The notes under the pieces are model-generated. The model ran no database searches. It had not been told where the DNA came from and worked only from the letters and a program-made list of their open reading frames with translations. Positions 34,894 to 48,066 of a stretch of DNA of 64,000 nucleotides are shown piece by piece. A program made the translations under genes and the position numbers. Location: positions 1,121,001-1,185,000 of the forward strand of contig JANTQA010000070.1 of assembly GCA_027625915.1 (NCBI GenBank). Reading direction: 5' to 3'. Position 1 is the first letter of the stretch. Every line of letters begins with the position of its first letter. This DNA is from Anaeramoeba flamelloides (lineage: Eukaryota > Metamonada > Anaeramoebidae).

Positions 34894-37800
34894 AAAATTT
34901 TTCAAAAACAAAGAAAAAGAAAAACAAAAGAAAAAAAAAATTTGAAAAAGCAAAACTAACATTTGAAAAATTAGAAAAAATGATTCTGATCCAAAAATCT
35001 GAAAATATTTTTTGTTAAGAATACTGGAATAAACCCTCAAAACAACTCCCATTAACATTATAAAGTGAGTCAAAATTTATGAAAAATAGTTTAATTTTTT
35101 GATCCAAATTGTAGACTATTTCGATGAGTCATTCCTTTACAATTTAAATGAGATTGGATCAAAAGGTCTTGAAACAAATTGGTAAATTGACAACATAGTT
35201 CTTAACAATAAATCCAAATTAAATTTAATCGATACTTTTAAATTAATTTCCTTAAAGTTTGTTTATATTTTTCGTTCTTAAAACTATAATCATTTTTTCA
35301 TCTTTTAGTTTTTTGTTTTCATTTTATTTTTTGAATTACATAATTTTATTGTTCGATCAATAATTTTTTCGGACGATGGATAATAGCAAAAAGTTGAGTT
35401 GTTCAAACTAGGAAAACTAAAATATAATTAGTGGATCGTGTATCTAACCCTTTGATCGGTTAATAATAGTTAATACAATTTAAACAAATAACTAATACAT
35501 TTTTTTGTTATCTCTATATATTATTTATTTTTTCATTGTAAAGTATTGAGTTTTTGATTTGTTCTTCTGGGTGATTGAAATATTGCCGAAAATATCCGAA
35601 AACCAAAAATACTCGAATTTTTTATAACCATTAAAAAACATTTTTTGGACAACTTCTAAGAAACTCTAGTCCAGACACACTCAGTTTACTGGTAAAATAA
35701 CAATTTTACTTGTAAGGCAAAGTATTTTTTTTTTTGAATTCTCTTCCTTAAACTCTTTGAAGAGTTTTTGGTACCTTTTAAGTATATTTGAGTAATTGTT
35801 GTTACTTATTAGGGTAAGTGTATATCCACGCCAGGGTATTGGAATGGGTTTTGTAAGGTTTTGGCGTGGTGTTTGGATGTGTTGTGTTAGATTAAACCAA
35901 TTTCTCTTCTGTAATGGAAAGTTAAATCAGGTTTGGTAGTCTTGGGTAGTGTACAGTACGGTACGTGTAAACAACGATTAGATATTACTCAGTTATTTTT
36001 CTATTGACTTTGTGATGAAAAAAATGTATTCTCAAAATTATGAATAATGATACACAATTAGAAATTGTCTTTACAGAATCATTTTCGCATCTTTGTTAAT
36101 ACCATTTAACAATGATCATAAATGTTACAGACATTTAAGATACCAATTCCTTTCACACAAAATGGATTGAATACTATTCCCCCAAAATTTGCAATTTTAT
36201 CTAATGTTATATTTTCATAGTCAAAAAAAAAAAGTTCTTCAATAAAATTCCAATTTTACCATTAAACTGAGTGTATAAACACTAGAGTTTCTTAGAAGTT
36301 GTCCAAAAAATGTTTTTTAATGGTTATAAAAAATTCGAGTATTTTTGGTTTTCGGGTATTTTTGGGAATATTTGATAGATCCTGTTCTTCTGATCTAATT
36401 AATATCTGATTGTTATTAGATTTCGAAATTAACAAATTAGTTTTTAATTGATTATGTTTGTGAAAAAAAAAAAATAAAAAACAAAAGAAAAAATTTAAAA
36501 GAAGAAACATAAGGAAATAAAAATTACAATACAAACAGGAAAAAACGATTTTTATAAAATAAAAATCAAAATAAATATTACAAGAAATATATACATATAA
36601 CAAAGCAACGAGTGACTCATATTCAAGATCTCACGAATCAATCATAAGTAATTATATAAACAAACAAAAATAATAATGTGATTTATGTTGAAAAGGAACA
36701 GAATGAAACAAATAATTTAACTTTGTCTGACTCTAAAATAAGAAAAACAAAAAACTAAAACAATAATGAAATTTTTATTTCAAAAATACAGCTTAAAGAA
36801 AAAATTTTGAATTAATGAAAGCAAAAATATTAATATTAGATAATCAAGTTACCCCTTATCGTTTAGATTCAATTAAAATTTTATCAAAAATAAGGTTAAT
36901 TAACAACTTATGAACGAATTGAAGAAATTTATTTAAACAAATGTTAAAAACTAAAAGATCAGGATTTGATTTATTGATCTGAAATTCAATTATTCAAACT
37001 TTAAAAAATTCGATACTTACATTTTTTTTTTTTATTCATTAAAGATTTTAGTTTTTAATTCCTCTTGTTTATCCTAATTCCTAAAAAAAAATAATTCCAT
37101 TTTTACCAACCAAAATGAATAAAAATATGATAAAATTTGTAAAAATAATTATTTTACTTTCCTTTTTATTAAAAAAATAAATTTACTTTTTGAATATTTT
37201 TTTTATCTTGCCTTCATTATTCACATTTAAAAATCAAAAAAAAATAAATAAATAAAATAAAGCAACAACAAGTACAAGTGGATTTACAAACGGCAATAAT
37301 TGATGTTTATCACCAAGAAAGAATCAACCAGCTTTCCTGTCTATTAGAATTAATCACATCCCAAAAAAACGATCAAATTGAATTTGAAATTAAAAAATTA
37401 ACAACACAATTCATTACCACTTTATTAGAAAATAATGTATTCCAAAATGTATGTGAAAAGATTGTTTTCTTTTTAAAGAAAATAAATTCAATAGATGAGA
37501 GGCAAAGATCATATCTATGCACTGAAATTAAAATGTTAAGTAAAATTATCTTTTTTTTATTTTATCAAAATGAAATTTCACTTGAAAATATCAAAACGGT
37601 TAAAAATATATTAAAAGATATGCCAGAAACTTTAGTACCAACAACACAAAGTAAGTTAACATGATTATTTTTATTTATTTATTTATTTTTTTTTTTCATT
37701 TTTTTCTCGCAAATTTATTCAATTATCTCTTATTAAATATTAATTTAAATTTAATATTTCTTAAACCCTTAACGAAAAAAAAAACAAAAAAAAAGTTATT

Positions 37801-40800
37801 TTAGAAAAAGAAGACCAAGAAAAATTAGAAAAAATCCCTTATTTTTTATTTTTTGGATTATCCTCTCAATTATTAGAATTGCCTATGGTAATTCTACACA
37901 ATTATAACGATTTAGAACAAATAAATTCACAATTAAGAACAAACCACAAATTCCAAATTGATATGGCAAAAGAATTTCTTAATGAAAAATGGAATAATAT
38001 TGGCTTCCATTCTGGCTTATCTTTCATTTGGATGTTATTTTTAGCATCTTTAAAAAATGAAAATTATAAAAATGTTTGTCAACAATTATTAGAATTTTCT
38101 TTACAAAATGATGCTTTTGGATTCTTTTCAAAAATTATCGAAAATAGCCATAAAAAAAAAAAATCCAAATTTTTTGTCAGTATTCTAGATGAACTTGTTT
38201 GTTTTTTTATTCTTGAATTAACAACAGAAGTTCGTTCAATGAAAGAAAAGGAGATTGAAAACGAACGAAATACTTTAAATTATTTTGAATATTCCTACGA
38301 AAGAAAAAAAAGTAAGTCATTTATTTTTTATGAACAAAATTATAAAAAATAAAAATAAAATAAAAAAAAAGAAAAAGTAATTCTAATTGATAAATTTTAA
38401 ATGAATTTCTAAATTCTAATTCTTTCTCTTCTTTAATTCTTCCTCTTTATCTTTCCTCATTATTAAAATTATTATTGTAATTAATAAAATTTGAAATAGA
38501 AAAAAAAAAAGAAATAATAAGAAAAGATTTCGAAAGATTATTAAATTTTATGAAACATCTTTACACTGATCAACCAGAATTAAGTCTAAAATTTCTTGAT
38601 GGGAAACTGAAAGATTTTATCGTCTTTTCTGGCGAATCACCAACAATCTCATTGTATGTGTCATATGTCGAAATGTTTACTGCATTAGTAAATAATAGAG
38701 AATGTGCCAAATTAGCGAGCAAATTCTTAGAAAGCGAAAGAAACAGAATATTTTTTTGGCCACATTTTTTTGAAGTAATTGAAAAATATAAAATAGATTT
38801 GTTACAATCCAATAACAGAGGTAAAATAAATAATAAAAAAACCGGCAACAGCAACAATGGCAATAACAACAACAACAATAAAAATAAAAAAAATTTACAG
38901 CTTAATTATAATAATAAAATTAATCTTTTAGAAGAAGAATCCACGGATATAAACGGATTAATAGTGATATTGAAACTAATTACACGGATAGTCTCTCAGG
39001 ATGAATCAAGTCGAACAATGCTAATTATTAGATCAAAATGGGGTTATTTATATTCCCTTTTCAATTTCTATGTCCAAGAATTACCATCATTATTAAAATC
39101 TGAATTATTAAACACAATCACTGCATTTTCATATACGCCCGAGATCTCACAACAGATATGGTTTATGGTTGAGGAGTCAGAAATTTTACAATCTGGCGGG
39201 TTAAAAAATCAATTAGAAAATGTGGAATCGCCAAGCAAATCCTATCCAGAATTAATCTCCTTTTTGAAATTAATATATACTTTATTAATTCATAACAAAA
39301 TACCCACAGGGCTAAAAAGGGGTATTTTCCCATATATTGAATTTCTTTTTAATGAAGTTTTTTTAAAATTTGATAAAAGACAATACAACGATATGAATGA
39401 AGCATGGACTATTGTCTCCATATGTTTAAAAATTTTTTATTTTCTATTATCAAAATACCAAGTTTCTTCAGACGATTTTTTACCAGAAACTTTAAATTCT
39501 GAACAAAAGCCTGGATATTATTTATTTTTAAAAATAATCCAAGGTAAAAGCTTATTTAAAAAAATTTCCCAAATTTTGGATTTTGCACTTGAGGAATGTT
39601 ATATTGTTGGCCAAGGTTTTGAAAAACGCCTTGACTCATTAGTGGAAAATTGTATTGAAATTAGTACAAAAATGATCAATTTGGTATTTTTAAAACAAAA
39701 TTTATTTTTGGAAAAAAATCGAATTTCCAATAAGCCCCAACAATTGATCACCTTTGAAAAAATTATTTTCCAAAATAAATCAATTGCTCTAAATATTGTG
39801 ATATTTGCCACATATTTATTTAATTTAAAAATTTTGCATTATTCAATAAACATTCTATATTTTTTAACTCTTGAACCAAGCTATCATAAGGATTTTATGA
39901 AAATTATTATCGAATCAAACGATAACGGAATAATTAGCGGATTTACGAGTTGCTTGAAAAAGCCCCTGGAGGAAGAAAAAAATCTTGAAGAACAAAACGT
40001 AATTAATGAAGGTGATAGCAATAAGCAAATTAAAAGAGGTAAGAAAAAAAGGAAAAAGAAAAAGAGAAAAAATCAGAATTTCAATAGAAATCAATTATTA
40101 AATGGAAATATATCTTATGAAATTTATGATGATGACAACGACGACGAATTTGATGATGATGATGATGAGTCTGAATCTGAATTTGAAACTGGATCTGAGT
40201 CAGAATCTGAACAAGATAATTATTTTTTCCAAAATAAAAAAATTGAAGACGAAATTGATCAAATTTTTGAATCAGAAGAAGAAAGAGAAAAAGAAAAAGA
40301 AAAAGAAAAAAACAAAATTCAAGAATATAATAACAATAAGCACAACAATTATGAAAATGATGAAAAAAAGGTTACCAAAAAAGAAGAAGAAGAAGAAGAA
40401 GAAGAGGAAGAATTGTTTGTGTTAAACTTTACCATTAGAGAAAAAATATTAAAATTGATGATCACTATTTTAGACAATCAACCAAATTCAATCTCCACTA
40501 TCAATACTTTAAATTTTTGCCATTATTTGTTAGGCTTTAATTTTAAAAGGGCACTACGGCAAACACAGTTTAGCCAAAATAAAATATCTTGCTTAAATAT
40601 AATATTTGCCCTATTAAAATCAGAAATATTTTCAATTCAATACCCAAGATTATCAACGAATTGTTATGAATTAATTTATAAATTAATGGTACATAAATTA
40701 ACTTCAACACCAGTTATTTCATATCTTCGAAAAAGGATTGGCAATAATGAAATTTTGATAAATCAATTAAAATATAAATTTTTTAGGAAGGGTATTACCT

Positions 40801-42092
40801 TTTTAAGAGAACAATCATCACATTATTTAAAATTGACGCAAAATGAAGCAGAAAATGAAATTTTACAAATTAATCAAAAAAGTTGGATTCTTCGTTCAAT
40901 CGCAGTTGAATTACACGGTGGTAATGGGCGAAATGTACCTTTACGTTCTAGAACTGAAAAAATTTTACCACTATTATTTGGATCTTTTTTAAAAATACAA
41001 CAACAGCAACAACAACAAAAGCAACAAAATAATAATAAAAAGAATAAAAATAATAAAAATAAAAATAATAAAAAAAATTATCATAATAATAATCAAGAAA
41101 TATTTTTGGAAAAAGAAATTTCTTATGAAGATCAAGAAGAGGAGGAAGACGACGACTACGACGACGACGATGATGATGATGATGAAGATTACGAATTTCT
41201 TACGAAGGAACAATCGGAACAGCAAAATAAAATAAAAATCATTGAAATTTTAGAAAACATTGAATTGAATTTATCAGAATTTCTATTTACTAATGAATTA
41301 TTATTAACAAAGATTGATGAAATCAATAGACAGCATTTACAATTAGATTTAAATTCGTATTTAATCAAAAATGAAAAATATTCTATCGAACTTTTCGATA
41401 TCCCATTATTTAAAGAACATTTAATCAAAATTTATGAAAATTATGAAAAAAAAATCCAAGACAAATTTGTATTACAAGAAAAATTATACTCTATCAAAAA
41501 AATTTTATTTTTGGCTATTAAATTTAATCGAATACAATTAATTATTGAAAGCAAATTTCATTTGTTTGAATCTTGGAAAATGCTGGTGGAAATATCATTA
41601 ATTCAACGATTTGACCATTTCCCCAAAAAAAGCCAAGCGCAGTCCATACTATTATTATTAACTACCAATTTATTGAAAAAGAAATTTGATTTCCCGTTTT
41701 TGTCTGCAATGACTTCGGATTTGATTTTATCATTTTTTATGAAAATTAAACACATTATTAATGAAATGATCCAAAATGACAATAATGAATTTGAAACAAA
41801 CTATTTCTTTTTAAGTAAAAATTTCATTTTATTTTCTAATGACGGTCTGCCAAATATGCTCTTTTCAATTTTAAAAGCTATCCCCTTTGTCAATTCAACT
41901 GAAAAAATGAGAGGCAATTTATATATTGTTTTATTAATATTTTTCGAAATTTTGGAATTATTGAAAAAATTAAATTTAAAAAACAACCAAAATAATTATT
42001 CTTTAAATAAACAGAAATCGTTAATCAAGAATATTAATCAAAAAAGACACAAAGAAAAAAAACAAATAAAACAAACCTTATATGATTACCAA

Positions 42093-42126
<34 letters not shown>

Positions 42127-43826
42127 GTTATGGTGATGGTGACTACGAAGGCGAAGGTGATGATATAAATGATAATTCTGACTATTCCAATGAAGAAGAT
42201 TTTAATTTTAAAAATAAAATGAAAAATATTCACTTAAAGAAAAAAAAAACAGAAAAAATGAACAAAATTATTTTTTCCTTTGAAAAGGAAACAATAAAAA
42301 TTTTTAAAAAATTTGATAGTACACTTATTCCAATTTTAGCTAAAGACGCCTCGAATAATTCTAATCTTTGGAAATGTGCTGCCTTTTCATTACTTGAAAC
42401 CTTATTAAAAGGTAAATATCCTAATTTCTCTCCAATGGGGAAACGTAAAGAATGGTTCAAAGCAATCGAAAAAAATGGATATTTACAGGAATTTATTTAT
42501 GGAATATTGCACGTGCAAAGCGAAATACCAATCACATTAGATTCTGTGTTTGTTTTTGAATCCAGATTATCATTTTTGATAACTATCACTCAAATAAGTT
42601 CAAAAATAACTAAAAGCTTATTTAATCATCAAATTTTCAAAATTTTGTCTCAATTAAAATTCCAAGAAAAATTAATGAATCAAAATAATAAAGATCAAAA
42701 TAATGATCAAAATACATTTAGAAATTTAAATTTAGATCAACAGCAAATTAATATTTCACAAAGATCTTTAATCAATGATCATGTCTCATTTTTCGGCATC
42801 GAGGAATATAGAAAAAAAAATAATTTTCTATTTTTCCAACAGAACGAAACGAACACCGACCTTGAAAAGAACCCCGAGCTGCTTTCCAAATACAATAGCC
42901 TATTGTTGCCAATACTTCGGCTAATTTTATCAATGTGCTATTCTTTGCCAAAGGATCGAAATTTAGTCAAATCGATTATTTTATTTTTCCAAAACAATCA
43001 CCATGATTTAATAATAGATCTTTTACAAAATACCAAATATACTTTATACCATATCCACAGATTATATAGTTTGACGGGCATTTTAAAGCATTTGGCACAA
43101 TTCCCCCTCATAAACAAACTGGACAACTTGATAGCCATTCAAAATAATTTATTAATACTATTAAAAAAATTTTCTTTATTACATTCATCCAATTATTCCC
43201 AAAATAATAACAATAACAGCAACGGTATCAGCATCATCAACAACAACAATAATAATAATGACTATACTAACACTTTAAAAAGCAACAATCTGTCCAATAA
43301 TAATAAAAATAAAATTAAAATACATCGATCAGTAGACAAATTGGCTAATGTGATTCTGGCCAACGTCATTTCCTTTTTCCAATCCATTTCAACCAACCCA
43401 AATTATTTTGGTCCAAATTTGATATTTACTCCTTCAATCACACAATTCCAAAGCAGAAATTTACTTACAAATGCGCTTCCCATTTCCTTCTTCCTTTCAT
43501 TCCTCAATTCAGTCGTGAAGCGCATTTTTGAAAAGGATTATGAACTAACAAATTTGGAAGGCGTACAAGAAAAAAATAATTTTGAATTTATAACAATTTG
43601 CACATTTATTATTGAAAATTCATTGATCATTTTTTATAACCATATTAATTATTTTTTAAATAATAATATTATTAATGAACAATTTATTAAAAAAGATCGT
43701 TTAAATATTTTTAGATTGTTAACACAAATTTCCAAATTAGAAAGAATCAAATTTAATGAAAATTCTAGTGCTTTGTTTTTGCGATTAATGGTTAAAAAAA
43801 TTGCCGATCTTTTTGAAAAATTTTAA
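31718..43826 (+). CDS. NUP205: Nuclear pore inner-ring scaffold NUP205/NUP192
   Basis: This is a large alpha-solenoid nucleoporin of the inner ring of the nuclear pore complex. Exons 31718-31840, 31916-32083, 37263-37650, 37805-38311 and 38500-43826 join with matching phases and give about 2,170 residues (human about 2,012). Evidence for the family is the N-terminal segment NPLTDNPPKREDRLKV, then QKRLTEETIKIILNASKILQ and LNEIDTFQLLDLAEEYQQQ. These line up with the NUP205 segments around NPPKNVQQHEK, RLLPEQLIKEAFILSDLFDI and LLLAGEHQQP. The rest reads as helical repeats with no other domain. Inserts of Asn/Lys, Asp/Glu and a ten-Asp run (around 42094-42126) explain the extra length. The last exon alone carries about 1,775 residues without a stop. 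The first exons are too short to stand out individually, so the 5' end rests on homology and phase. Confidence 0.85.
33395..33405 (+). repeat. Poly-C tract (11 C)
   Basis: An uninterrupted run of 11 C in NUP205 intron 2, followed by a C-rich segment (CACCTACCC). Confidence 0.9.
34475..34672. mobile_element. Inverted-repeat element, 198 bp, perfect 20-bp ends (copy 1)
   Basis: TTTCAAAAATTGTGACTCAC at 34475-34494 is matched exactly in reverse complement at 34653-34672. A whole reverse-complement copy lies at 52969-53162, and homology continues about 40 bp past the right end (to about 34715). A further end-like GTGAGTCAAAATTTATGAAA occurs at 35064-35083. Confidence 0.75.
34840..34891 (+). repeat. 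Poly-A run (52 A)
   Basis: An uninterrupted run of about 52 A inside NUP205 intron 2. It could be the poly-A tail of an old insertion, but no adjoining element body is recognised. Its true length may be misjudged by the assembly. Confidence 0.85.
35275..35560 (+). repeat. Dispersed repeat family 1, copy B (partial)
   Basis: It shares ATCATTTTTTCATCTTTT, GAATTACATAA, GTTCGATCAATAATTTTTTC, AAAAGTTGAGTTGTTC and TATCTAACCCTTTGATCGG with the other copies. The first 90 bases and the 3' part of the family are missing. The 0.8-kb inverted-repeat element begins directly after it. Confidence 0.75.
35578..36373. mobile_element. Inverted-repeat element, ~796 bp, arms ~130 bp
   Basis: The left arm from TATTGCCGAAAATATCCGAA (35581) through CCAAAAATACTCGAATTTTT, GGACAACTTCTAAGAAACTC and CTCAGTTTACTGGTAAAAT is repeated almost perfectly in reverse complement ending at about 36370. 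A block of over 80 bp is identical or nearly so. The interior of about 540 bp is less A+T-rich than its surroundings. It contains a hairpin CCACGCCA (35826-35833) / TGGCGTGG (35862-35869), and no open frame for a transposase. Confidence 0.8.
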
Positions 43827-46800
43827 TCGGCCTCTTTTCTCTTTTTTTCTTTAATATTATTTTTTTATATTTTCTTTTTTTTTTTTTTTGTGGAAAAAAA
43901 TTTTTTTTATTTAAAATCCAAATATATTTAAACACTTTTTTTTTTTTTTTTTTTTTATTGATGTTTTTTTTTACAAGAATGATGTATTTTTAACCATAGA
44001 ACCAATCAAAAAAAAAATAGATTTGAGAAGGTGTGTATTTTAAGTACAAAATCTTTTCTATTTGAAGACTAAACAAAAACGATAGACATTACAAATAAAT
44101 TTGTAGAAATCAAGTATGAAAAACAAATTTTTTTTTCTCATCCATAGTTTATTTTAGGTAAAGCTGTTTTGTTTTAATTTTCTTAATTTAGATGAGAACA
44201 AACAAGTGATTACCTCAACTATTTTTTGTTCTATTCCTTTTTTTGGATTAAACTAAAATTCAAAATATTTCACAAAGTAAAAAAAGTTCAAAAAATCACA
44301 ATTATACAATTTCATTCAAATTGAAAATAATTTTGATTTCTTTTAAAAAATGAAAATCATTCCTTCATCTTTTCGTTATTTGTTTTCCTTTCATTTTTTT
44401 TTTGAATTACGTAACTTGTTTGGTTCGATCAATATTGTTTTCAACCATTGATATTAGGTTATAGTTTGGTAATTTTCTTAAAAATAGAAGAACACAAATA
44501 AATTAGTTTATGGTATCTAACCCTTTGATAGATCAATAATTATTAATAGAATTTTTATCAAAATTTGCCAATGTATTTTTTTTTTTGTTCTATCCAAAAT
44601 TTTTAACACATCATTATTTATTTGTATTAATATTTATTTATTTTTTTCTTTTTTGAGTATTGTAATTTATAAACAATTGTTAAAATTCCAATTAGTGAAT
44701 TTTCTTAATTTAGTATTTCTTCGAGAATCAATTAAATAAGTATTTTTTTTTTCACAAATTGAATTTTGGCGTGTTAAAAATTTTGAATTGAAGTTTAACC
44801 AAACTAAATTGTTTTTTTTAATAAATTTGAATATACTATGTTTTAAATTGTTAGCCAAAACTAAGAATACTTCGGTCATATTAAATAAAAAGAGATTTGA
44901 TTTTTGAAATCAAATAAAAAAAACAAGAATAAGATTCAATTCAAAGATTAACTTAAAGAATAAGAAAATATGGTAAAAAAAAATAAATTAAAAATAAAAT
45001 ATATAATTATTTTGTTTTTTTTTCAAATTTTTTGGGAAATTAATTATTTTTAAAAATAAATCAAATTCACCCAATATATATACATTTCTGAAGAAGAATT
45101 CAAAAAAAGGTATTTTCTGAAACCATATCTAATGAATTGCATGATTTAAATGAAAATTGAAATAAAAATTTTATTTGTCAAATTCAAAAGAAATTGTAGT
45201 TAATTAGTAACTCAAAAAATTGTCCAAATAAATTTTTTCTATTAAAATTAAGAATATAGATTAAGTAAAGAGGAATTATTTTTTAAAATATTATATAGAA
45301 GAATACGAAATAAATGATTTTTATTTATTTTTTTTTGATCTATTCCTTTTCATTTTTCTGATATCCTTTTTAATTTGTAGGTAAATACATTATACTAGGA
45401 TATATACCACCAATATTTTTATAAACGGGTTTATTTATTTAGTAAAAATATATTTGTTTAATGATTTAATTTCGATGAGAAGGGGAAACTTGAAAATAGT
45501 TAAATTTACTTATTTGCTGGAATTTTATAACATTTTTTTCTTGAAAATATTTTCTTTAAATCAATCCATATAATACTAAAGTGTTGAAAAAAATTTCAAA
45601 TAAACAGTTAAAGTAAAAACCTTGTTATTCCAATGCCAAAACAAAACAATTCTCATAGTAATTTTTTTGTTTTTAATTTATGATTTTTCTAAGGAATAAT
45701 GACTATCAATTCGCTTTTCATTTTTCCTTCATCTTCTCTATTAATTTTACTTATTTGTGATTATTATACTTTCTACATTTACCAAATGATAGAATTGAAA
45801 GTTTTAGAATAATTAAATAATATCTTCAATTTGAACGATTACAGGCAACTTGAGAATTTATTTAATTCTCCAAAAATATGAATATAATTTAGAATTTATT
45901 TGTTAATATTTTTTGTTGATCACAAAAGAAAACATCAAACTGTTGGCTTTTAAGAATTTTAAGTTAGGATAAATAAAAAATTTCGAAAATTTATCCCTCT
46001 CAAAATAATTAAGTAAATATTTAGAATAAGAGAAGGGAAAATCTGGGTTAAGAATTTAATGCTATAAAAGAATATAAAAAAGTTTTATTAAATTACAACC
46101 CCCTTAAGGGATCAGCTTCATCCAAGAAGAATCCTAAGACCAAAGTGTGTAACTTATTAGGTGTTAACCAAATTTATGATAAATGTGGTTTAAATGTGTA
46201 TAAAAAATCGATTAGTCAAGTAGTATTATGTATTGATTTCATAAATTAAAAATGATCTATATATTATTAAAAAATTCCAAAGAATTTGAGAAAAAAATCT
46301 GCATATAGAGAGAAATTTAAATGTTCTGCAATCAACCTGATGGGTTCAAAGTTACAAAAATATCTTATTTAAATTTGCCTTGAATTATTTAGATTAGTTA
46401 AAAAAATTCATTTTTTTTAAAAAATTAAATATTTAATCAATAGATTTTTTTGACAAAATTATTTATAAAATATTGGAAATATATTGTTGTTACAATACTA
46501 TTTATAAAAATGAAACAAAACTAATTAGTCTTTGGGCTTTTTATTTTTATTTTTTATTATTATTATTGAGATAATTTTTACAATCAAAAAATTAAATAAT
46601 AGTGACTTTTGGAGAGTTCTAAATATGAATTATTAAATACCGTAATAATATTATTTTGAGTTTCTATGTTTAGATTTGGAAAAAGAAAGGAAAAAAAAAT
46701 TTCTAATATGAAAATTTTTAAAAATGATCTTTACTGTTGTCAAAATAATGCGTGTAGAAAAGATTAATATATGTTACAAAATAAAAAGCATGTTTTTATG

Positions 46801-48066
46801 TTAGAGAAGACCTATACATTAACCGATCAAAGAAAATGACAACAAACTATAATTAAATACCAAATTGATTTCTTAAAGTTCTTTTATTAAAAAAGAAAAT
46901 CTAAAAATAAAGGATTGAATTGCAAAATTTGTGTCAAAAAATAAGAGCAAATTTTAAGAGCAAATTTAAAAAAAACAAAAAATAAATAAAAAAAAAATTA
47001 CAAAATTATGAAAAATTGTTCAACAAATTGGGTTCCTAAATCAAAATTTTACTTAGAAAAGATCAAGAAGTTTACTTTCAAAATTGATTTGAACTTAGGT
47101 ATACTACCGTGTAGTAGATTGGATGTTGCCGTGGAACAAGAAGGGAAAAACACACGGATTATATTTTGGAACTTGGATTAAAACGTTGTGATATGAATTA
47201 TTTTGATCCTTAGTAAAAAATGTAATAATTTATTGTACAATAAAATAAAGAAAAGATTTTTTAGAGTCATAGAAACTATTTGAGCCATGAAGGAACGAAA
47301 ATTATTTACACCAATTACAACATACTTTGATTATCGAGGAATCTATTGGTGAAGTTAATCCTTTAAAGATTGTTCCAAACTAACTATGATATAAATAATA
47401 AAAATCAGGAACTGAAAAAAACCCAATTTTCATTCAAACAGTCAAGTTTGTATTAACACAAAAGATTTGAACCACATAGTCTGATTTTTGAATCTTTTTA
47501 ACCAATACATTTTTTTTTACTTTTACCAATTTTTAAAAAAGAGATTATTTATTTTTTATAATAAAAAATAATTAAAAAAACTTTATCATCTCAAAACTAC
47601 TTTTTCGAATTGTTGATGAATTGAGTTGGTATGAAATATTTCTATTTTGTTAAAATCGTCAGAAATTTAGATAAGTAATTTCTAAACAAAAAATTTCCAA
47701 ACAGAAATAATTGGATAAATTTTTTTTTCCAAATAACAATTAGAAAAGATCAAATTTAAATGGTTTGAGTTTTGGACAAATTACAGAATTTGTGATCTAT
47801 TTCATTTTACACATAACCTTTTGGATAATCCAAAAAAAAAATGAAAATAAATGCACATACTTCTTTTCGTTCTGTATAAAATTGACGTTTACTTGAATAC
47901 CAACAATACGTCTTCAGTTCATACTCTTATTTTGTTCAAGAATACAAAAAATTAAGAGGTAATAATTTTTATTCATTAACTTTTATCATTTTTTCTTTTT
48001 AATTCACTCTTGTATTGTTTTTAAAAAAATCTGAACTTGAAGATTTAAATCTGGTGGTAATACAAA
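43827..48066. other. Intergenic, NUP205 to VWA/alpha-kinase gene
   Basis: This 4.2-kb stretch is non-coding. T tracts follow the NUP205 stop. Family 1 copy C lies at 44250-44797 and a 12-mer CCCCCTTAAGGG at 46099-46110. I see no gene in it. Confidence 0.5.
44250..44797 (+). repeat. Dispersed repeat family 1, copy C
   Basis: This is a full-length copy with more differences than copies A and D. It shares AAACTAAAATTCAAAAT, GAATTACGTAACTTGTTTGG, ATGGTATCTAACCCTTTGAT and GAATTTTGGCGTGTTAAAAA. Confidence 0.82.

Larger units (their letters stand above)
32084..37262 (+). other. NUP205 intron 2 (5,179 nt), repeat-rich
   Basis: The donor TAT/GTAAGG follows LAEEY. The acceptor AAATAAAG precedes CAACAACAAGTACAAGTG, read as QQQVQV. 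The intron contains an 11-C tract, the paired 198-bp element at 34475-34672, a 52-A run, family 1 copy B and the 0.8-kb inverted-repeat element at 35578-36373. The open frames inside are homopolymer or short. Confidence 0.82.

Noticed and set aside
34694-35073. Open frames with long polyphenylalanine
   Set aside because: They arise only from the 52-A run read on the other strand.
40102-40425. Lys/Met-rich open frame overlapping NUP205
   Set aside because: It is an out-of-frame shadow of the Asp/Glu-rich insert in the NUP205 exon.
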